Source of the DNA: Malus domestica
Taxonomy: Eukaryota; Streptophyta; Magnoliopsida; Rosales; Rosaceae
Reading direction: 5' to 3'
Length of the DNA: 64,000 nt
Assembly: GCF_042453785.1 (NCBI RefSeq)
Contig: NC_091671.1
Coordinates: 38,517,001 to 38,581,000, forward strand
The notes beneath the pieces are model-generated. The model saw only the letters and a program-made list of their open reading frames with translations, searched no databases and was not told the origin of the DNA. Positions 1-11,545 of this stretch are shown here, in pieces. The first letter of the stretch is position 1. Each line of letters begins with the position of its first letter. A program made the translations under genes and the position numbers.

Positions 1-1042
1 TTAGGATTCTTAGTGGTCACTTCCTCATCTTCAGTGGTGCCTCCTCTTCTTTGAAAAAACTAGCAAATTCATTTATCAAATCTATTGGATTTGCAGTGAA
101 GTTTGCAATTCCACCAATCGAAGAACTAGTTGAATTGAGAGCCTTTGGAGTGGTTCATTTCCCTTCTTTGATCATTCTTCCTTCTTTATCAAACCTTAGT
201 TTTAACTCCGGGTGCAAGATTCAGCATTTTTCCCTTAGATGCCCTTTCATGTTGTAGTAAGTACATTTCCAATCTGCCTTCTTTCCAGTGAAAAAATTTT
301 CACTAGTGTGTTTGTGATTGCTAGTGAAAGCCCTAGCCTCATAGTTAGACTTAGGCTCAATGTGCATGACTTTTCTTCGAGTTTCCTCCCTTTGAACAGC
401 TTGACAAACACTATTAAATTAGGACAGATCGAGGGTCATCAACAAATGACTTCGAAGATCTTCATATTCAGCTCCTAGACTTGCCAAGAGTTGAAACACT
501 TTGTCTTCATCAGCTCTTTTAAGGAGCGTAGCGGAATCGATTGTATGTGGTCGGTACATGTCGAGTTCATTCCACATCGACTTCATGCTTCCAAGGTGTT
601 GCACGAAGGATTGGTCACCTTGCCTTAGCCCAGCAAGGTCCTTCTTGAGTTGAAATATACGAGCATCATTATTTTGGATGCTATATATCTCTTTGATAGA
701 TTCCCACAAAATACAAGAAGACTCTAAGTAGCTGAAAAGCTCAGATAGCTTAGGTTCCATGGAATTAAGTATCCAAGACATAACAAGTTGATCATTTGCA
801 CGCCATGCACCATACAATGTAGAGGATGGTTGAGGTGCTTTAATACTTCCATTGACACACCCTAGCTTCGATCTTCCACCTAGGGCAAGAGAAATGGCAC
901 GTGACCACGGTAGGTAATTGAACTCGTTTAGCAACACGGATCACAGACGCATATTTGGATTGATCTCACCATGAATTATACTGGGAGATGGAGTGTTTGA
1001 AGAGCTTGTAGCCTCTTGGCTTGAAGCTTGATCTTCTGCCAT
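1..1042 (-). pseudogene. Ty1/copia gag remnant (5' end of a retrotransposon)
   Basis: Read on the minus strand from an ATG at 1042, this is the gag N-terminal region of a copia retrotransposon (UBN2/retrotran_gag type). The open part at 419-937 contains the hallmarks of that domain: an N-terminal segment with FNYLPW, then a leucine-rich helical region with a Trp-Asn-Glu-Leu stretch. It is not functional. There is an in-frame TGA near 943, a TAA at about 419-421, and further stops near 224 and 140. The CCHC zinc knuckle, encoded around 222-263, has its second cysteine replaced by tyrosine, and a TGA lies immediately after the last cysteine. The element runs off the left edge, so protease, integrase and reverse transcriptase are not visible. 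The primer-binding site and LTR lie just upstream at 1125-1528. Confidence 0.85.
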
Positions 1043-1124
1043 TACGGTGAATGAAGAACAGAAGAAACAAAGTTTTTTTCTTTTTTGAATGAATCGGACT
1101 GCAAAGATAGGACCCTATGGTTCC

Positions 1125-1137
1125 TGCTCTAATACCA
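1125..1137 (-). other. Retrotransposon primer-binding site
   Basis: On the minus strand this reads TGGTATTAGAGCA, which differs by one base from the TGGTATCAGAGC complement of the initiator tRNA-Met 3' end used by plant copia elements. It sits three bases inside the end of the LTR, the expected place for minus-strand DNA priming. Confidence 0.8.
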
Positions 1138-1140
1138 TAT

Positions 1141-1528
1141 TGAAATTCAGTTTAACAAAACTGTTTGTATATTTTCATCATGTATTGGTATTACAAGTGA
1201 GGGCTCTTATAGAGAGACCGAGCCAGGTAAAGAACCCATTGAATAATTACAAAACAGCTACAAGGAAGAGACCAAAAGATAAAAAAAGGCTAGCCCTAGT
1301 TGCAAGTTACAAGAAATCTAAAGCTGAAATACTAGAAGACATAAACCCTAGAATTAAGGGATAGTTGGTAACAAAAAATGACAGTTTAGTAGCAGCTGCA
1401 ACTCTACCCGAGAATGAGGGCTAGAGTTGCAGTTGCAACTTGAACTTCGATGAGTTGTGATGTGACTTGAGCAACCTTCCAACTTAGACCCAAGAAGACT
1501 CTAGCATGCTCATACCCGGTCAGTTTCA
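1141..1528 (-). mobile_element. 5' LTR of the copia element
   Basis: This 388-bp segment starts with TGAAA and ends with TTTCA on the plus strand, the inverted TG...CA ends of an LTR. It directly abuts the primer-binding site and gag. The outer boundary is inferred from the matching TGAAA/TTTCA termini. The other LTR lies outside the window, so the target-site duplication cannot be checked; the flanking bases here are ATATA. Confidence 0.7.
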
Positions 1529-1979
1529 ATATATGTTAATTAAATTCTAGCAGTTGACGGAAAGGAGGTGGGAAGCATAGAGTAAGCTCCTGTGCCGATC
1601 GCTTATGGAGAATCGGATTAAGTTGTTCAATCATTTAATTAAAGCTAGTAAGTTTGGTTTATTCTTGAAATGCAGGTCCATTCAAGCATGTTGGACAAAA
1701 TTACAAGCAATAATATACAAAATAGCGTTTGCCAAAAAAAAAAACAAAAAAAGGATAAAATTGCTGTTCATAATTTTGTACAGAAAAAGAATTTAAGTCC
1801 ATAACTGAAGTTACTGAACTTGAACAAGTTTTCATGATTCGAGACAGCGCACTGCCGGGGCTGGACCATCCTTTTCGGGATCAAAAATTCGTACCGGGAA
1901 ATGGGGAATATCGTTGACTGTGAGACTTGTAGAGCAAGCAATTAGCAGAGTCACAGCATTTGCTGCCGCAAATGTTATT
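1529..1979. other. Non-coding DNA and probable 3' UTR of the TIC-like gene
   Basis: No gene or repeat is recognised here. The part nearest 1980 lies directly downstream of the minus-strand TIC-like stop codon and probably contains its 3' UTR. Confidence 0.4.
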
Positions 1980-4900
1980 CTAGAACTTGAGTTCAGAAAT
2001 GTGGCTGGGACATGTGCTCAAAATTGATGCCAAGTTCCTCCCACAGGCAGGGGAGGAGATTGGGCCATTACCGCTCAGCGAAGAATTCTCGGTTTGCTGC
2101 GACTGTAATGCAGAGATTGATGAAGAGTGGTGGTTAGTGAGTCTCTTTTGTCCTTGTGGTGCTGAGGCTGATTTCGGGTTTCCACCGAAAGATATCTGAG
2201 TCTGACCTTGTGAACCTCTTCTTTGTTGCAGGGAACAAGTCATGACTGTTGAGTTTTTCAACTGAGAAGATTGGTGATGACTATTGCATTGCATTAGAGC
2301 TTTGGAGGAAACCGGGGCGCTTTTCGGGACTTTGGCAGCAACAGCGGGTTGCTGCTTTTGCAACAGATGTGGGTTCTGCAGCTGAAACTGGAACAGGTTC
2401 TGCTGTTGAGAACTCGACGACATGAAGTTGAGAGTTCTCGATGGATTGTCGAAAACAAGGGTCTGCCTCTGCACAATACCTGATGAAGACTTCCCAGAAG
2501 CAGCTCTTAACCCATCATCAGCATTGTTCGAACCACCATCAGTCTTCCTTTGGGATATTTGGTGGTGGTGATTCTTTTGATGCCCAGCTTGAGGTGCTGG
2601 TGTGATTTTATACCCTTGCTGGGCCATATCTGGGACGCTTTGAAATATTGCAGGATTTTGTGCCATGGATGAAAAGTTCAAGCATGAACCCGAGCCGTTG
2701 TTTCCAGTGACGGAGGAAAATGACATGCCATATGCCTTAGATGGGATGAGCTCAACTCCACCCTTTAAGCCCTGTTTATGTGATTGCTCAACCTGGTTTC
2801 CGCTGCCGCTGCCACCGCCACCGCCACCCATTGTCACATAAGGCATCAGGGTAAAGTTGACGGGTTGAAATGGAACCGAAAAATTCTGCCCATAAACACT
2901 GTTCTGAGCATGAGAGGCAGCAGGAGATGCAGCATTCTCCATGTTCGTTTCACCTGGGGATACACGTTGCTTTTGTGAAGAAAAACAATTGTTGCTACTA
3001 AATTGTGTTTCCCTCGGTTTATGGGACTCATGTTGCCTGTGAGAAGGTGATGAAGCGTTTGCGTTTTGATGAGACGGTTGGACTTGATGCTGCTGAACAT
3101 AGGAAGGGTGAAACATTTGATTCGAAATGAAAGGCGATTTGATTAAAGGCAATGCTTGAGCAGGGTTTCCTCCCCCAAACACTGGTGTTGTTTGTATATG
3201 AGCTGAAATGGGGTATTGGTAGCCATTAAAATTCACTGATGAACTCTCCAGAGGTCTAGCAGCTAAATGGCTAGAGAGTGCTGCATTGTTTGTTGATTGT
3301 GCAAATTTCAACACGACGGATTTACTACTGGTTGGTGCAACAGCTGCTTGATGTTCAACCCGAGGAAGTGCGAAAGTATGTCCATGCTGCAATTAAGAAA
3401 GAGCAGTGATAAATTTTCAAAACACTACTTACAGAAGTTGATTTACATCCACTCAACCGAAGTTGTTAAAGTATGCATACCATTTGGTTACCAGCATAGG
3501 CTAGCTGTGGAGTTTGCTGAACTGAAAGCTGCAATTTATGTGATGTTTCTATGACATTCCCAGCCTCGGAACTTCTGTCTTTTCCACTATCACTTGAAAA
3601 CTTCGGCGCAGCCTGCTTCTTTTTCTGCGAATGTTGAAGATTCGGACCTGAGAAGCTTCCCAGCAATGGGATGTCTGGCTTAGTGCCACATTGAGGAACA
3701 GAACCAGTTGCTGCTGGCCAGAAATTGGTTGTCTGTGCAACCTTCTGATGCAAGTGAATGTTGTGAGCAATGTGACAGTGGGTTGCGCATCTCTTTCGTG
3801 GCGGCTGAGGCAGAAGGGAATCGGAAGGCTGCAATTTGCACAACAGCAAAATTCAGACCTAAAGTTAAAGAAAAATCAACAGAAAAAGGAAAGTTTCGAC
3901 ATAGCGGAAAGACTGGAAACCTGTAATCTGGTAGTGGATTTACTGCTACTATCTTGATTTGGATTCTCATTTTGCTTCTTCTCTTCCAGCTTTTCTACCA
4001 CAACTTCCTCCGGAAATATTTCCACTTTCTCTTCTTTCTTTACCAAAACTTCGATCTTCTGCATAAAAAACATGACGGAAGGGTCATGAAACTGAAAGAA
4101 CTAAAAGCGAAATGGTTATCAAATGAGCCCTAAAGAATTCAGCGGGTGAGTTCGCTTACCATATCTACATCTTGGGTCGGAGGTTTAGGATCAGATACAG
4201 AATCTGTAAAGTCGTCATCCTGGTCCATAGGAGGAGGAGCCTGCTCGAAAATCAGCCACAATGCATCAGTGAAATGGAGATAACAAGAAGCATTACACAA
4301 AATGCAACCAAATCGAAAACCCGAGAAACAACAACTCACCATCAGATCAATTTCAAATCTTTCCCCCTCTCTCTTCCTCTTATGCTCCAACCCAGTTGAA
4401 ATCCTGACAATTTCCACCCATCAAAACAAAGAACTGATTAGATTTCGTTTTCAGGTTTACCGAATCATTCAGATGTTTCGATGACAGATATCAATCAAAC
4501 AAGAAAAGGAGAAACAAGGCAAAGATTTTTTTATGCTCACGCTTTTGTCCCTTTCGAATCTTCACACGAAAACTCGGCTTTTGTGGCGATGATGCTCTTT
4601 TCTTCCGCGTATGGATTTTCGGCTTTCTCCTCGTGCGAGTCCATTGACCCTGATGCACCGTCAGAGCAAGCTTCAATCTTTTCTGGCTGGTCACTTTCTT
4701 CGACTTCAACCCCTTCACCAGCTGAGCTGCTTTGAACCGCCATTGAAGCACTTCCATCCTCCGCTTTCTTCTCCTCGGAATCTGCAAACGCAAACAGACA
4801 GATAAAAATCATTGACTAGAGCGGATGCGCATCCCTTTGCACTCGCGTTCGAATACCCAGCTCGCAGATTAGATTAGTTTAAAGTAGAATATCGCGCTTG

Positions 4901-5369
4901 TATCAAAAATAAAAAACAGGAAACCGTCGCTAATACCATTTCTATCTTCAGTTTCGCACTTCGAAGTTTTTGAATTCTGGGTTTGATTCATAAGGCCATA
5001 GAGAACCTCGGCGATCTCAATCTCAATGTCCTCTTCTTCTACAGGCCCTGAAGATTTCGGAATCCGAATCTTGGGTCCATTTCGTTTCTGCAACATATGA
5101 ATTCATAAGCTCAAAAATCTCAAAACTTTCCAAAAAAACTTCTTCAAAAATCATTTTTTGAAAACGTAGTACTAACTGACCATCGTTTTCCTCGATGAAA
5201 CGTTTGAGAAAGAAAGCGACGCAGCTTTAAAGCTCAGCTTCTGAAGACTCTGTTCTTCCTCCCCAACTCCTCCATAACTCTCAGAAGAGAAATTTTCATG
5301 CGACCTCTTTCCAGCAGCTGCAAAAAAAGAGATCAAATTTAAAACGAAATCCAAAAACAGAGCAAACCC

Positions 5370-5407
<38 letters not shown>

Positions 5408-5665
5408 TTATCAATTGCATTTGGATGTTGCTATACCTGAGCGAGCTTTTCTGGGAACTGCAACTCCGATCACTTCACTGGCAGCCTTTAGCGGCGGCGG
5501 AGCTTGGTGGTCGGAAAAACCCAAGCTCTCTTCTGTGCTGTCTTGATCTTGATCTCCTCTTCTGTACCTCCTCTGTTTTTTGCTCTGCTCTCTCATGCTT
5601 CTCTTCTGGTTTTTGCTTGCTGCCATGGTTGGCCTTCTTGTTTCTCTGCTTCTCTCCATGCTCAT
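1980..5665 (-). CDS. TKL: TIME FOR COFFEE-like protein (circadian clock regulator)
   Basis: This is a nine-exon gene of the TIME FOR COFFEE (TIC) family, nuclear regulators of the plant clock and of jasmonate and metabolic signalling. Exons in coding order are 5437-5659 (ATG at 5659; an in-frame ATG at 5665 is also possible), 5181-5317, 4937-5087, 4541-4781, 4340-4403, 4160-4240, 3921-4058, 3481-3828 and 1980-3386. All junctions are GT-AG, and the joined frame is 929 residues. Visible family signatures are the basic N-terminus MERSRETRRPTMAAS, the segment IEIEIAEVLYGLM (about 141-153), FEIDLM followed by APPPM, a conserved block from PPRKRCATHC to FWPAA (about 354-385), VEHQAAVAP, and a long Gln/Ser/Asn-rich tail with a glycine run. 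The product is much shorter than Arabidopsis TIC (about 1,550 residues) and closer to its TIC-LIKE paralogue; the symbol reflects that inference. Intron 1 holds a GA microsatellite (about 5377-5405). Confidence 0.9.
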
Positions 5666-6450
5666 ATTATTCTCAGCTGCTTCTTCTCGTTTCTCGTCAA
5701 ATCATCAAAACGCACAAAATGGAAGACAAAAACTCTCTCTCTCTCACTATGCAGATAGATACAAAAATGCCCCATGCATTGAGAATTGCAAGTATCATTC
5801 TATTTGATATCTTGTCTTTCGGATTCGATGGTCACTCTTTCGTAATTATCAACTCGTTGATTGTTGCATAAAAGTATTTTTTTATATATATCCAAAACAG
5901 AAGGTGGTAACTTTGTATATAACATGTTATAATATATGTGAACAATACGATTGATATGTCGCACTTTAGATTATATTTTTCAATACCCTCTACTATTTTT
6001 GTGCATTTGAGTTTGATTCTTTCTTTTTTTCTCATAGTTATGATTAATTTAAAATAGCTTATTGCCCTTTCCAGTTGAAATTGTAGGTATACTCTAATGC
6101 TAGTGATGAAAGTAACTAATATCTCTCTAAACTTTTATTTACAAAAAAAAAAATAGCTTATTGCTTGTATAAAAGAAGAAGAAAAAAAAACTTACTGATT
6201 CACAAAGGGTTCACAGTTCAAAAAATTAAGGGTAAAAACTTACGTTCGAGGTTCCAAATTTGATTCCTCTTCTGATAATTTAAAATAACAGAAAGACTTG
6301 ACTATTTTTTTATTTGTGTTTTTGAAAATGCAGATCAACGCAAAATATTAGTTTAACGACAAGCTAGAAAAAATAATATAATAAAGTACAATTAAGTATC
6401 ATAATTCTATATTGGCTGCACACGTTAGTGCTTTTTTATTTTAAATAATA
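5666..6450. other. TIC-like promoter region, no gene
   Basis: This AT-rich sequence lies upstream of the minus-strand TIC-like gene. Pyrimidine-rich plus-strand DNA near 5640-5750 (purine-rich on the coding strand) is probably the 5' leader. No other coding sequence is recognised. Confidence 0.4.
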
Positions 6451-6665
6451 GCTTTAGTCGTTCTTTTGTTTAATTAAGAAAAAAAAGAGTACTAAACCAA
6501 AAAGCATGGGAAAAACTTATAACTTAGTCTTTCTTTTGTTTAATTAATTAAAAAATAGTACTAAAACAAAAAGTATGCTTCTAGGAAAACTAATAACTTA
6601 GTATTTCCTTTGTTTAATTAAGAAAAAAAAAAGATTACTAAAACAAAAAGCATGCTTCTAGTAAA
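6451..6665. repeat. Tandem repeat, three units of about 70-74 bp
   Basis: Three head-to-tail units begin near 6453, 6523 and 6597. Each contains TTTGTTTAATTAA, an A-run, AGTACTAAAAC-like sequence and AAAAAGCATG. A fourth unit lies at about 7222-7310, separated by about 560 bp that include a hAT-type MITE. Confidence 0.85.
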
Positions 6666-6683
6666 CGGAATAGGATACTTTTT

Positions 6684-6831
6684 AGAGAATTTTAACGAAA
6701 AGCTCTCGGTATTGTTCACTTTAACGAAAAACTACATTTTTACATTAAAAAGTCAATCATGATGTCATTCACTTTACCCTTTATTTTGTCCCAAAACTCA
6801 AAGTTTTCAAGTCATTTTCATTAGTTTTTCT
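6684..6831. mobile_element. hAT-type MITE, family A copy 1
   Basis: This 148-bp element carries the TTTTAACGAAAA and CACTTTAACGAAAAAC motifs shared with 20660-20815 and 51508-51651. It is flanked by 8-bp near-duplicates, TACTTTTT at 6676-6683 and TACTTTCT at 6832-6839. Eight-base target duplications are typical of hAT transposases. The element has no coding capacity. Confidence 0.8.
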
Positions 6832-7007
6832 TACTTTCTATCCCTCCCATTCAAATTCTTCAATTATGTCCATTCAACCGAAAATCGAACTGTCAGGAAT
6901 TAATTAACTTTCTTTTTTGCTTTTTTATGTTTATCTTCTTCACTCTCCTCACTATCTCTCTCTCCAACTCATTTCTCTCTCTCTCTATCTAGGAGGAGGA
7001 CTTGGTT

Positions 7008-7202
7008 CCAGTTTTGAGCAACCAAAGGCTGAAAGACAATGGTGTGAGCGTGGTTAGTTGACAATTGAAGTCAGCACCTATCGTACAACGCAGAGAATTG
7101 AAGGACCAGTTTTGAGCAACTGAAGGTCGAAAGACAGTATGGGCGTGATGGGTTGGCAGTTGGAGCCAGCACCTATCGTAGAACGCAGAGAATTGAAAGA
7201 TC
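7008..7202. repeat. 98-bp tandem duplication
   Basis: Two direct copies, 7008-7105 and 7106-about 7202, both start with CCAGTTTTGAGCAAC and end near CGCAGAGAATTGAA, with a few substitutions between them. They do not encode a protein I recognise. They lie between the third and fourth units of the 6451-7310 tandem array. Confidence 0.85.
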
Positions 7203-7221
7203 CAAAGAGAATCTCGACCAT

Positions 7222-7310
7222 TAGGAAAAACTAATAATTTAGTCTTCCTTTTGTTTAATTAATAAAAAAAAAAGAGTGCTAAAACAAAAAGCATGCTTCT
7301 AATAAAAACT
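7222..7310. repeat. Displaced fourth unit of the 6451-6665 tandem array
   Basis: The same order of motifs as in the 6451-6665 units recurs here (TTTAGTC, TTTGTTTAATTAA, A-run, AAAAAGCATGCTTCTA), so this is the same repeat separated by later insertions. Confidence 0.75.
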
Positions 7311-8653
7311 AAAGAAAGGAATCCATCCCACTTGCCCAATACTTGGAAAAGTCATATTTTATTTCGTTTTGATATATTTTTTTTATATAAGAAAGAATGA
7401 AAGAGAAACAAAGCTTTGTTTAATCCATAACAACAAGGTAATGCTAAAGCAATGTTTGTTAATCCGTAATTAATTGCATGCATAAGTTTGTATTACTATT
7501 ATTATAATAAGCCGCACGTCTCCATAGATTATATATTGGTGGGATCCGAGCTGTCAATTCTTAGCAAGGGTCTTGAGAATTTGAAAAATATTATTCTAAC
7601 TATGACCATATAAATAAATGAGCACAATATTTTTTTCAATTTCAATAAGTTTAGGAGGAGGGGAGGCTATCTCATTTCAGAATTAAGGCATGCTACAAGC
7701 TTTTTTTGAGGACTTAGAGAAAAGGTTTTAGTACGTAAGTTCTAGTCCTGAATTGTCGTCAATAAGATTCGAACTAAACTTTGGTCTAACAAAAAGAACG
7801 ATCATTACTAACTCAATTAACGTTTATTGACATACGCAATATTTTCAATGCACTATGAACGAAGTTAAATTATGAAATTACATTGTAGAGCACACTAAAG
7901 TATATGATTGACATCATATTAGCTTACTAATTGGTTTTATTATACTAAATTTTAATGTAATTTGACTTCATCTATCTTCCATTAATTTATTAACACGTAT
8001 TAATATTATTGTACAACTTAAACATTATATTTAGAAGGTTAAGACAACTTAAACATTATTATAAATTATTTAGTGGGAAAGAACATTGTATTTAGAAGGT
8101 TAAGACAAGATGATCCATCCACCCTAGTGGCACTTTATTAATAAAACGAAATATAAAATAATACAAAATATTTGAATAATCAGATCCAAAGTGCAAAGCT
8201 GTTCGGATCGACAAAAGTCTTATTTTCGTGTAGAAGGATTTTTTTTTTTTTTTTTTTTTTTGTTAAAGGTGATGAGTCGTGGAGGTCAAAGAAAAATAGA
8301 ATAGGATCCTATCATAATCCTCTTTTTAATGATCTCGAATATCACTAATCATGTTCGTTCATTTATCATCTTACGGTCAAAATCATTTTGAATGTTTTAG
8401 GTATTCCATCAAAGATCATGTCTACCAAAAATCATTTAAATTTGAAATCATATGACTGTAGATTAAGGGTTTATGATTGTTTTATAGAACCGTATTAGCT
8501 TATTTTCTTTACTACAAATAAATGTCTTAATGGTTTTTTATTTGTCAAATTTTGTGCAAGGATGATCTATTAGTAATGTTATAAAAGATAAACGGTTAGA
8601 TCATTAAAATACATTACAGAGTAGACATCACAAAAACGTTTGTTAAAAATCAT
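7311..8653. other. AT-rich intergenic DNA
   Basis: No coding sequence is recognised. A T-run of about 20 bases at 8241-8261 may be the tail of an old minus-strand retroposon, but no body of the element is recognisable beside it. Confidence 0.4.
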
Positions 8654-8661
8654 ATGAAAAG

Positions 8662-8809
8662 AGGTGTGATATTCACACGCCTTTTTTTACTTCTCCTACA
8701 CCTTTTTAGTTTTCGGCCATCGGATTGGATGAATTAAAGAAAATCAACGGATATAAATTAATAAGGGATGTGTGAGAAATAAAAAATGATGTGTGGATAG
8801 CACATCCCT
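8662..8809. mobile_element. hAT-type MITE, family B copy 1
   Basis: This 148-bp element has inverted termini: AGGTGTGATATTCACAC on the left, and AGGGATGTGCTATCCACAC when the right end is reverse-complemented. It is flanked by ATGAAAAG (8654-8661) and ATGAAAAA (8810-8817), an 8-bp duplication with one mismatch. A truncated relative lies at 59132-59257. Confidence 0.75.
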
Positions 8810-8817
8810 ATGAAAAA

Positions 8818-9419
8818 AGTAGTATCACATATTAGTTTCCAATAAAATATGATTTTTAAACAAAAATTTAGTGGAGGAATCATCAATTCACTGTTGGCTT
8901 AGGGCTTGAAGGAGACTGGATATATTAATTGTTTTTTCAGCTGAGATAGAGAAGAACTCCGGACAAATATTCAAAGTTCAAACTCAAAAGTTTGTTTGCA
9001 AAAAATATGCATATTTTGCGTTTCATCTTCCAAAGAAACATGCGACTGCAACATTATTTTCAATTTGTTAATGGCATGCACATATAAATTTAATCAAAAT
9101 CACTTTCATCAGTTTTTTAATTCGAAGTTTAATCTAATTTAATCTAAACTATTGAGAGATGGGTTCAGATTAAGTGTAGAGGAAGAGACACGTTGCTTAA
9201 CGAACTTGGCTACATACCGTACTTTCACTTTGGTCGTCTTTTTAGTGATTTTATGGGAGATTATTTCTACAAACCCTTTTTTCTCATTTGCACGCCTAGT
9301 TTGTTTTTGTCTGTTGATTTTCTTTAGTTTATTCGATTTAACGGTTAGAAACAAACATGAGTTATGAGGTATGCATGAGAGAAAAATTGTGTTGAAATCA
9401 ACTCTATTTGCAACATATT
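8818..9419. other. AT-rich intergenic DNA
   Basis: Nothing recognisable. Short ORFs on both strands at 9139-9367 overlap each other and have no family features. Confidence 0.4.
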
Positions 9420-9591
9420 AGGGTTTGTTTGAAAGTTTTTTTTTTTTAAATAACTTAAAACGTTTTTTATGAAAATATTTTTGAACCAACTTTTAGTAAA
9501 AATGCAAATAAATCTTGAAAATCCTTTGGAACTCAAAAATATTTCTTCTAAAAACGTTTTCAATTACTTTAAAAATACTTCTAAACGAACG
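9420..9591. mobile_element. MITE family C copy 1
   Basis: Starts GGGTTTGTTTGAAAG and ends CTTCTAAACGAACG. It contains the family C interior (AAAATATTTTTGAACCAA, AGTAAAAATGCAA, then a reversed half with CGTTTTCAATTACTTTAAAA). Related copies lie at 15024, 27718, 33841 and 45432. Confidence 0.7.
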
Positions 9592-10836
9592 TTTAGTTGT
9601 CATAAAAACGTATCACATAGAAAATGACTTTTTTGTAGTGTGGGTTGATGAAAGTGGGCCAAAAATAGTAGTTATTCCCGATTAATATACGAAAAGAGGG
9701 TTGTGAGCTATGATGAAGATAACTCATCTTTCTTTTGCATTTGTGCACACACTGAAAAAGACTCACTTGAACTCAAAAGAGGAGGCAATCAACATAAAGG
9801 TGATGCCCCTAAAATGGTGATTTTCCAATTGTATGTTTGAAAAGTCATGAATAATACAAGAAAATTAGGTATGGAATCAACTACCCCACAATCAATCTAA
9901 CTTCTGGTTTTTCAAGTAATGAGTTACTGATTTGGAATATAAGATTGCCGTAATTTGTGATCATAAACGCAAGAGAAGTCGTGAACCAGAGATATTCGTA
10001 CCTCCTAATAGAATTATCATCCTTTGTCAGTCGGAAGTTCCGAAAAAGCACAATGCCGCAATGGGATGATAGGAGCAAATTCTTCGGTGTAACTGGAAGT
10101 AGGGCGGATGTACATTGAGACCAAAGTCCTAAAAATATGTATGTAAAGGTAGTATGAGGACTCTTCGAACGTTTAGCACATGTCTTTTTTATGCCTAGTA
10201 AGTGTTTGATGTAATGCATGTTAGGCATATCTCAACATGTTGTATCGACAGCACTCAACAAATTCTATTGATATCACTCATTAAATTGTTTTGACATATG
10301 TTATATTTATTGATATGTGCGTAACATAGTTTGACTAACGACAATAATCTCACAAAGTATTAAATGAAACGCATCACAGAATAAGCTGAATTTTTTTTTT
10401 TTTTAAGCTTTGTTTCTATCTAAAAAAGTTGCACTTTTAACACCCAAAATTCAAATCATGAATTCACACTGGAAGTATATCTATTTGTCTATATTTTTCG
10501 CGTGATGAGAAAAAAACAGTATATTGTACAGCAAAATATCTAGATGATGGGACCAAATCACCAAATGCCTTTTCCTTTTTCTTCTTTATGTATTGGAGGG
10601 TAGGGTAGGATTGGCTTTGTGGGTTTCTAGGGTAGTGTGGTTTTACAAGACAGAACGATGGGACAAATGCCATGTTATCTCCAATGAAAGATCCTTCGGA
10701 GGGAAACTTTGGAAGGTTGTCTGACTAAGGCAACTCTTACTCCAACATAGAATCGGATGAGACCAAAATATAGAAGTCTCGTACCTTTGAAAGCGTTGTC
10801 GTACAAAAGACGTGGTCGACATGCCCTTAGATTGAA
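9592..10836. other. Intergenic DNA without a recognised gene
   Basis: Only short ORFs without family features are present. The part from about 10640 grades into the LTR-like repeat at 10837-11260. Confidence 0.4.
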
Positions 10837-11260
10837 GAAGTTGAGGTTCCAAATAGCCCAACCTATTATAAGTCCATGCAAGGTCCTTCCTCCAATTAAT
10901 GTGAAATTCATTCTCAACACGCCCCCTTATGTGTGGCGGATTTTCAAGTCTAACACATGAACAACACAACACAACAGGATTACATGGAGCGCGTGTGGCC
11001 CTCCTCCCATCAATGTGGAATTCATTCTCAACACGCCCCCTCACGTGTGACGGATTTTCAAGCCTAACACGTAGACAACACAACACAAACAGGATGATAT
11101 AGAGCGCGTGTGGCCGTTTGGCTTTACATGTGGGACAACCTGCTCTGATATCATAAAGAAATTGAGGTTGCACCATAAAACCAATTGGCAATATGGAGAG
11201 TAACTCAACCTCTTATAAGCCCATGCAAGGTCCCTCCTCCTATCAATGCGGGACTTATTC
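10837..11260. repeat. LTR-retrotransposon-like debris with internal 114-bp tandem duplication
   Basis: A unit of about 114 bp occurs twice, at about 10886-10999 and 11000-11115, both containing TTCATTCTCAACACGCCCC and a GAGCGCGTGTGG end. A longer flanking motif, GAGGTT...TATAAG(T/C)CCATGCAAGG, also occurs twice (from about 10840 and 11162). CTGCTCTGATATCAT at about 11131-11145 resembles a retrotransposon primer-binding boundary. I read this as rearranged LTR-derived sequence; the superfamily is uncertain. Confidence 0.6.
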
Positions 11261-11545
11261 TCAACGTACACAAGTATCTCTTCCTTTTCATGAAGTCGTA
11301 AAAGAAGTGAATATAAAGACTAATTTGAATTTCTGAGTGATGTGTGAAATTTGAAAGCCTTGCAAATGAAAATTGCATATATTTTTCACATAATATTGAA
11401 ACAAAATGTCTGGTTATCAAAAGAAGGTGCTTTCTAAGGAGGAGGTATAAACAGCACTGGAAGTTCCCGCACGGGATAGAGGAACACCTATAAAGGTTTC
11501 GAGATAGAAGCTCAACCATTTACATCATCAGTACATGGACAGTCA
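11261..11545 (-). other. Probable 3' UTR and downstream region of the RRF gene
   Basis: Non-coding sequence immediately downstream of the minus-strand ribosome recycling factor stop codon. No repeat is recognised. Confidence 0.4.

Noticed and set aside
10643-11191. 182-codon minus-strand frame
   Set aside because: It runs through an internally duplicated LTR-like repeat, and its internal protein repeat simply reflects the DNA duplication.
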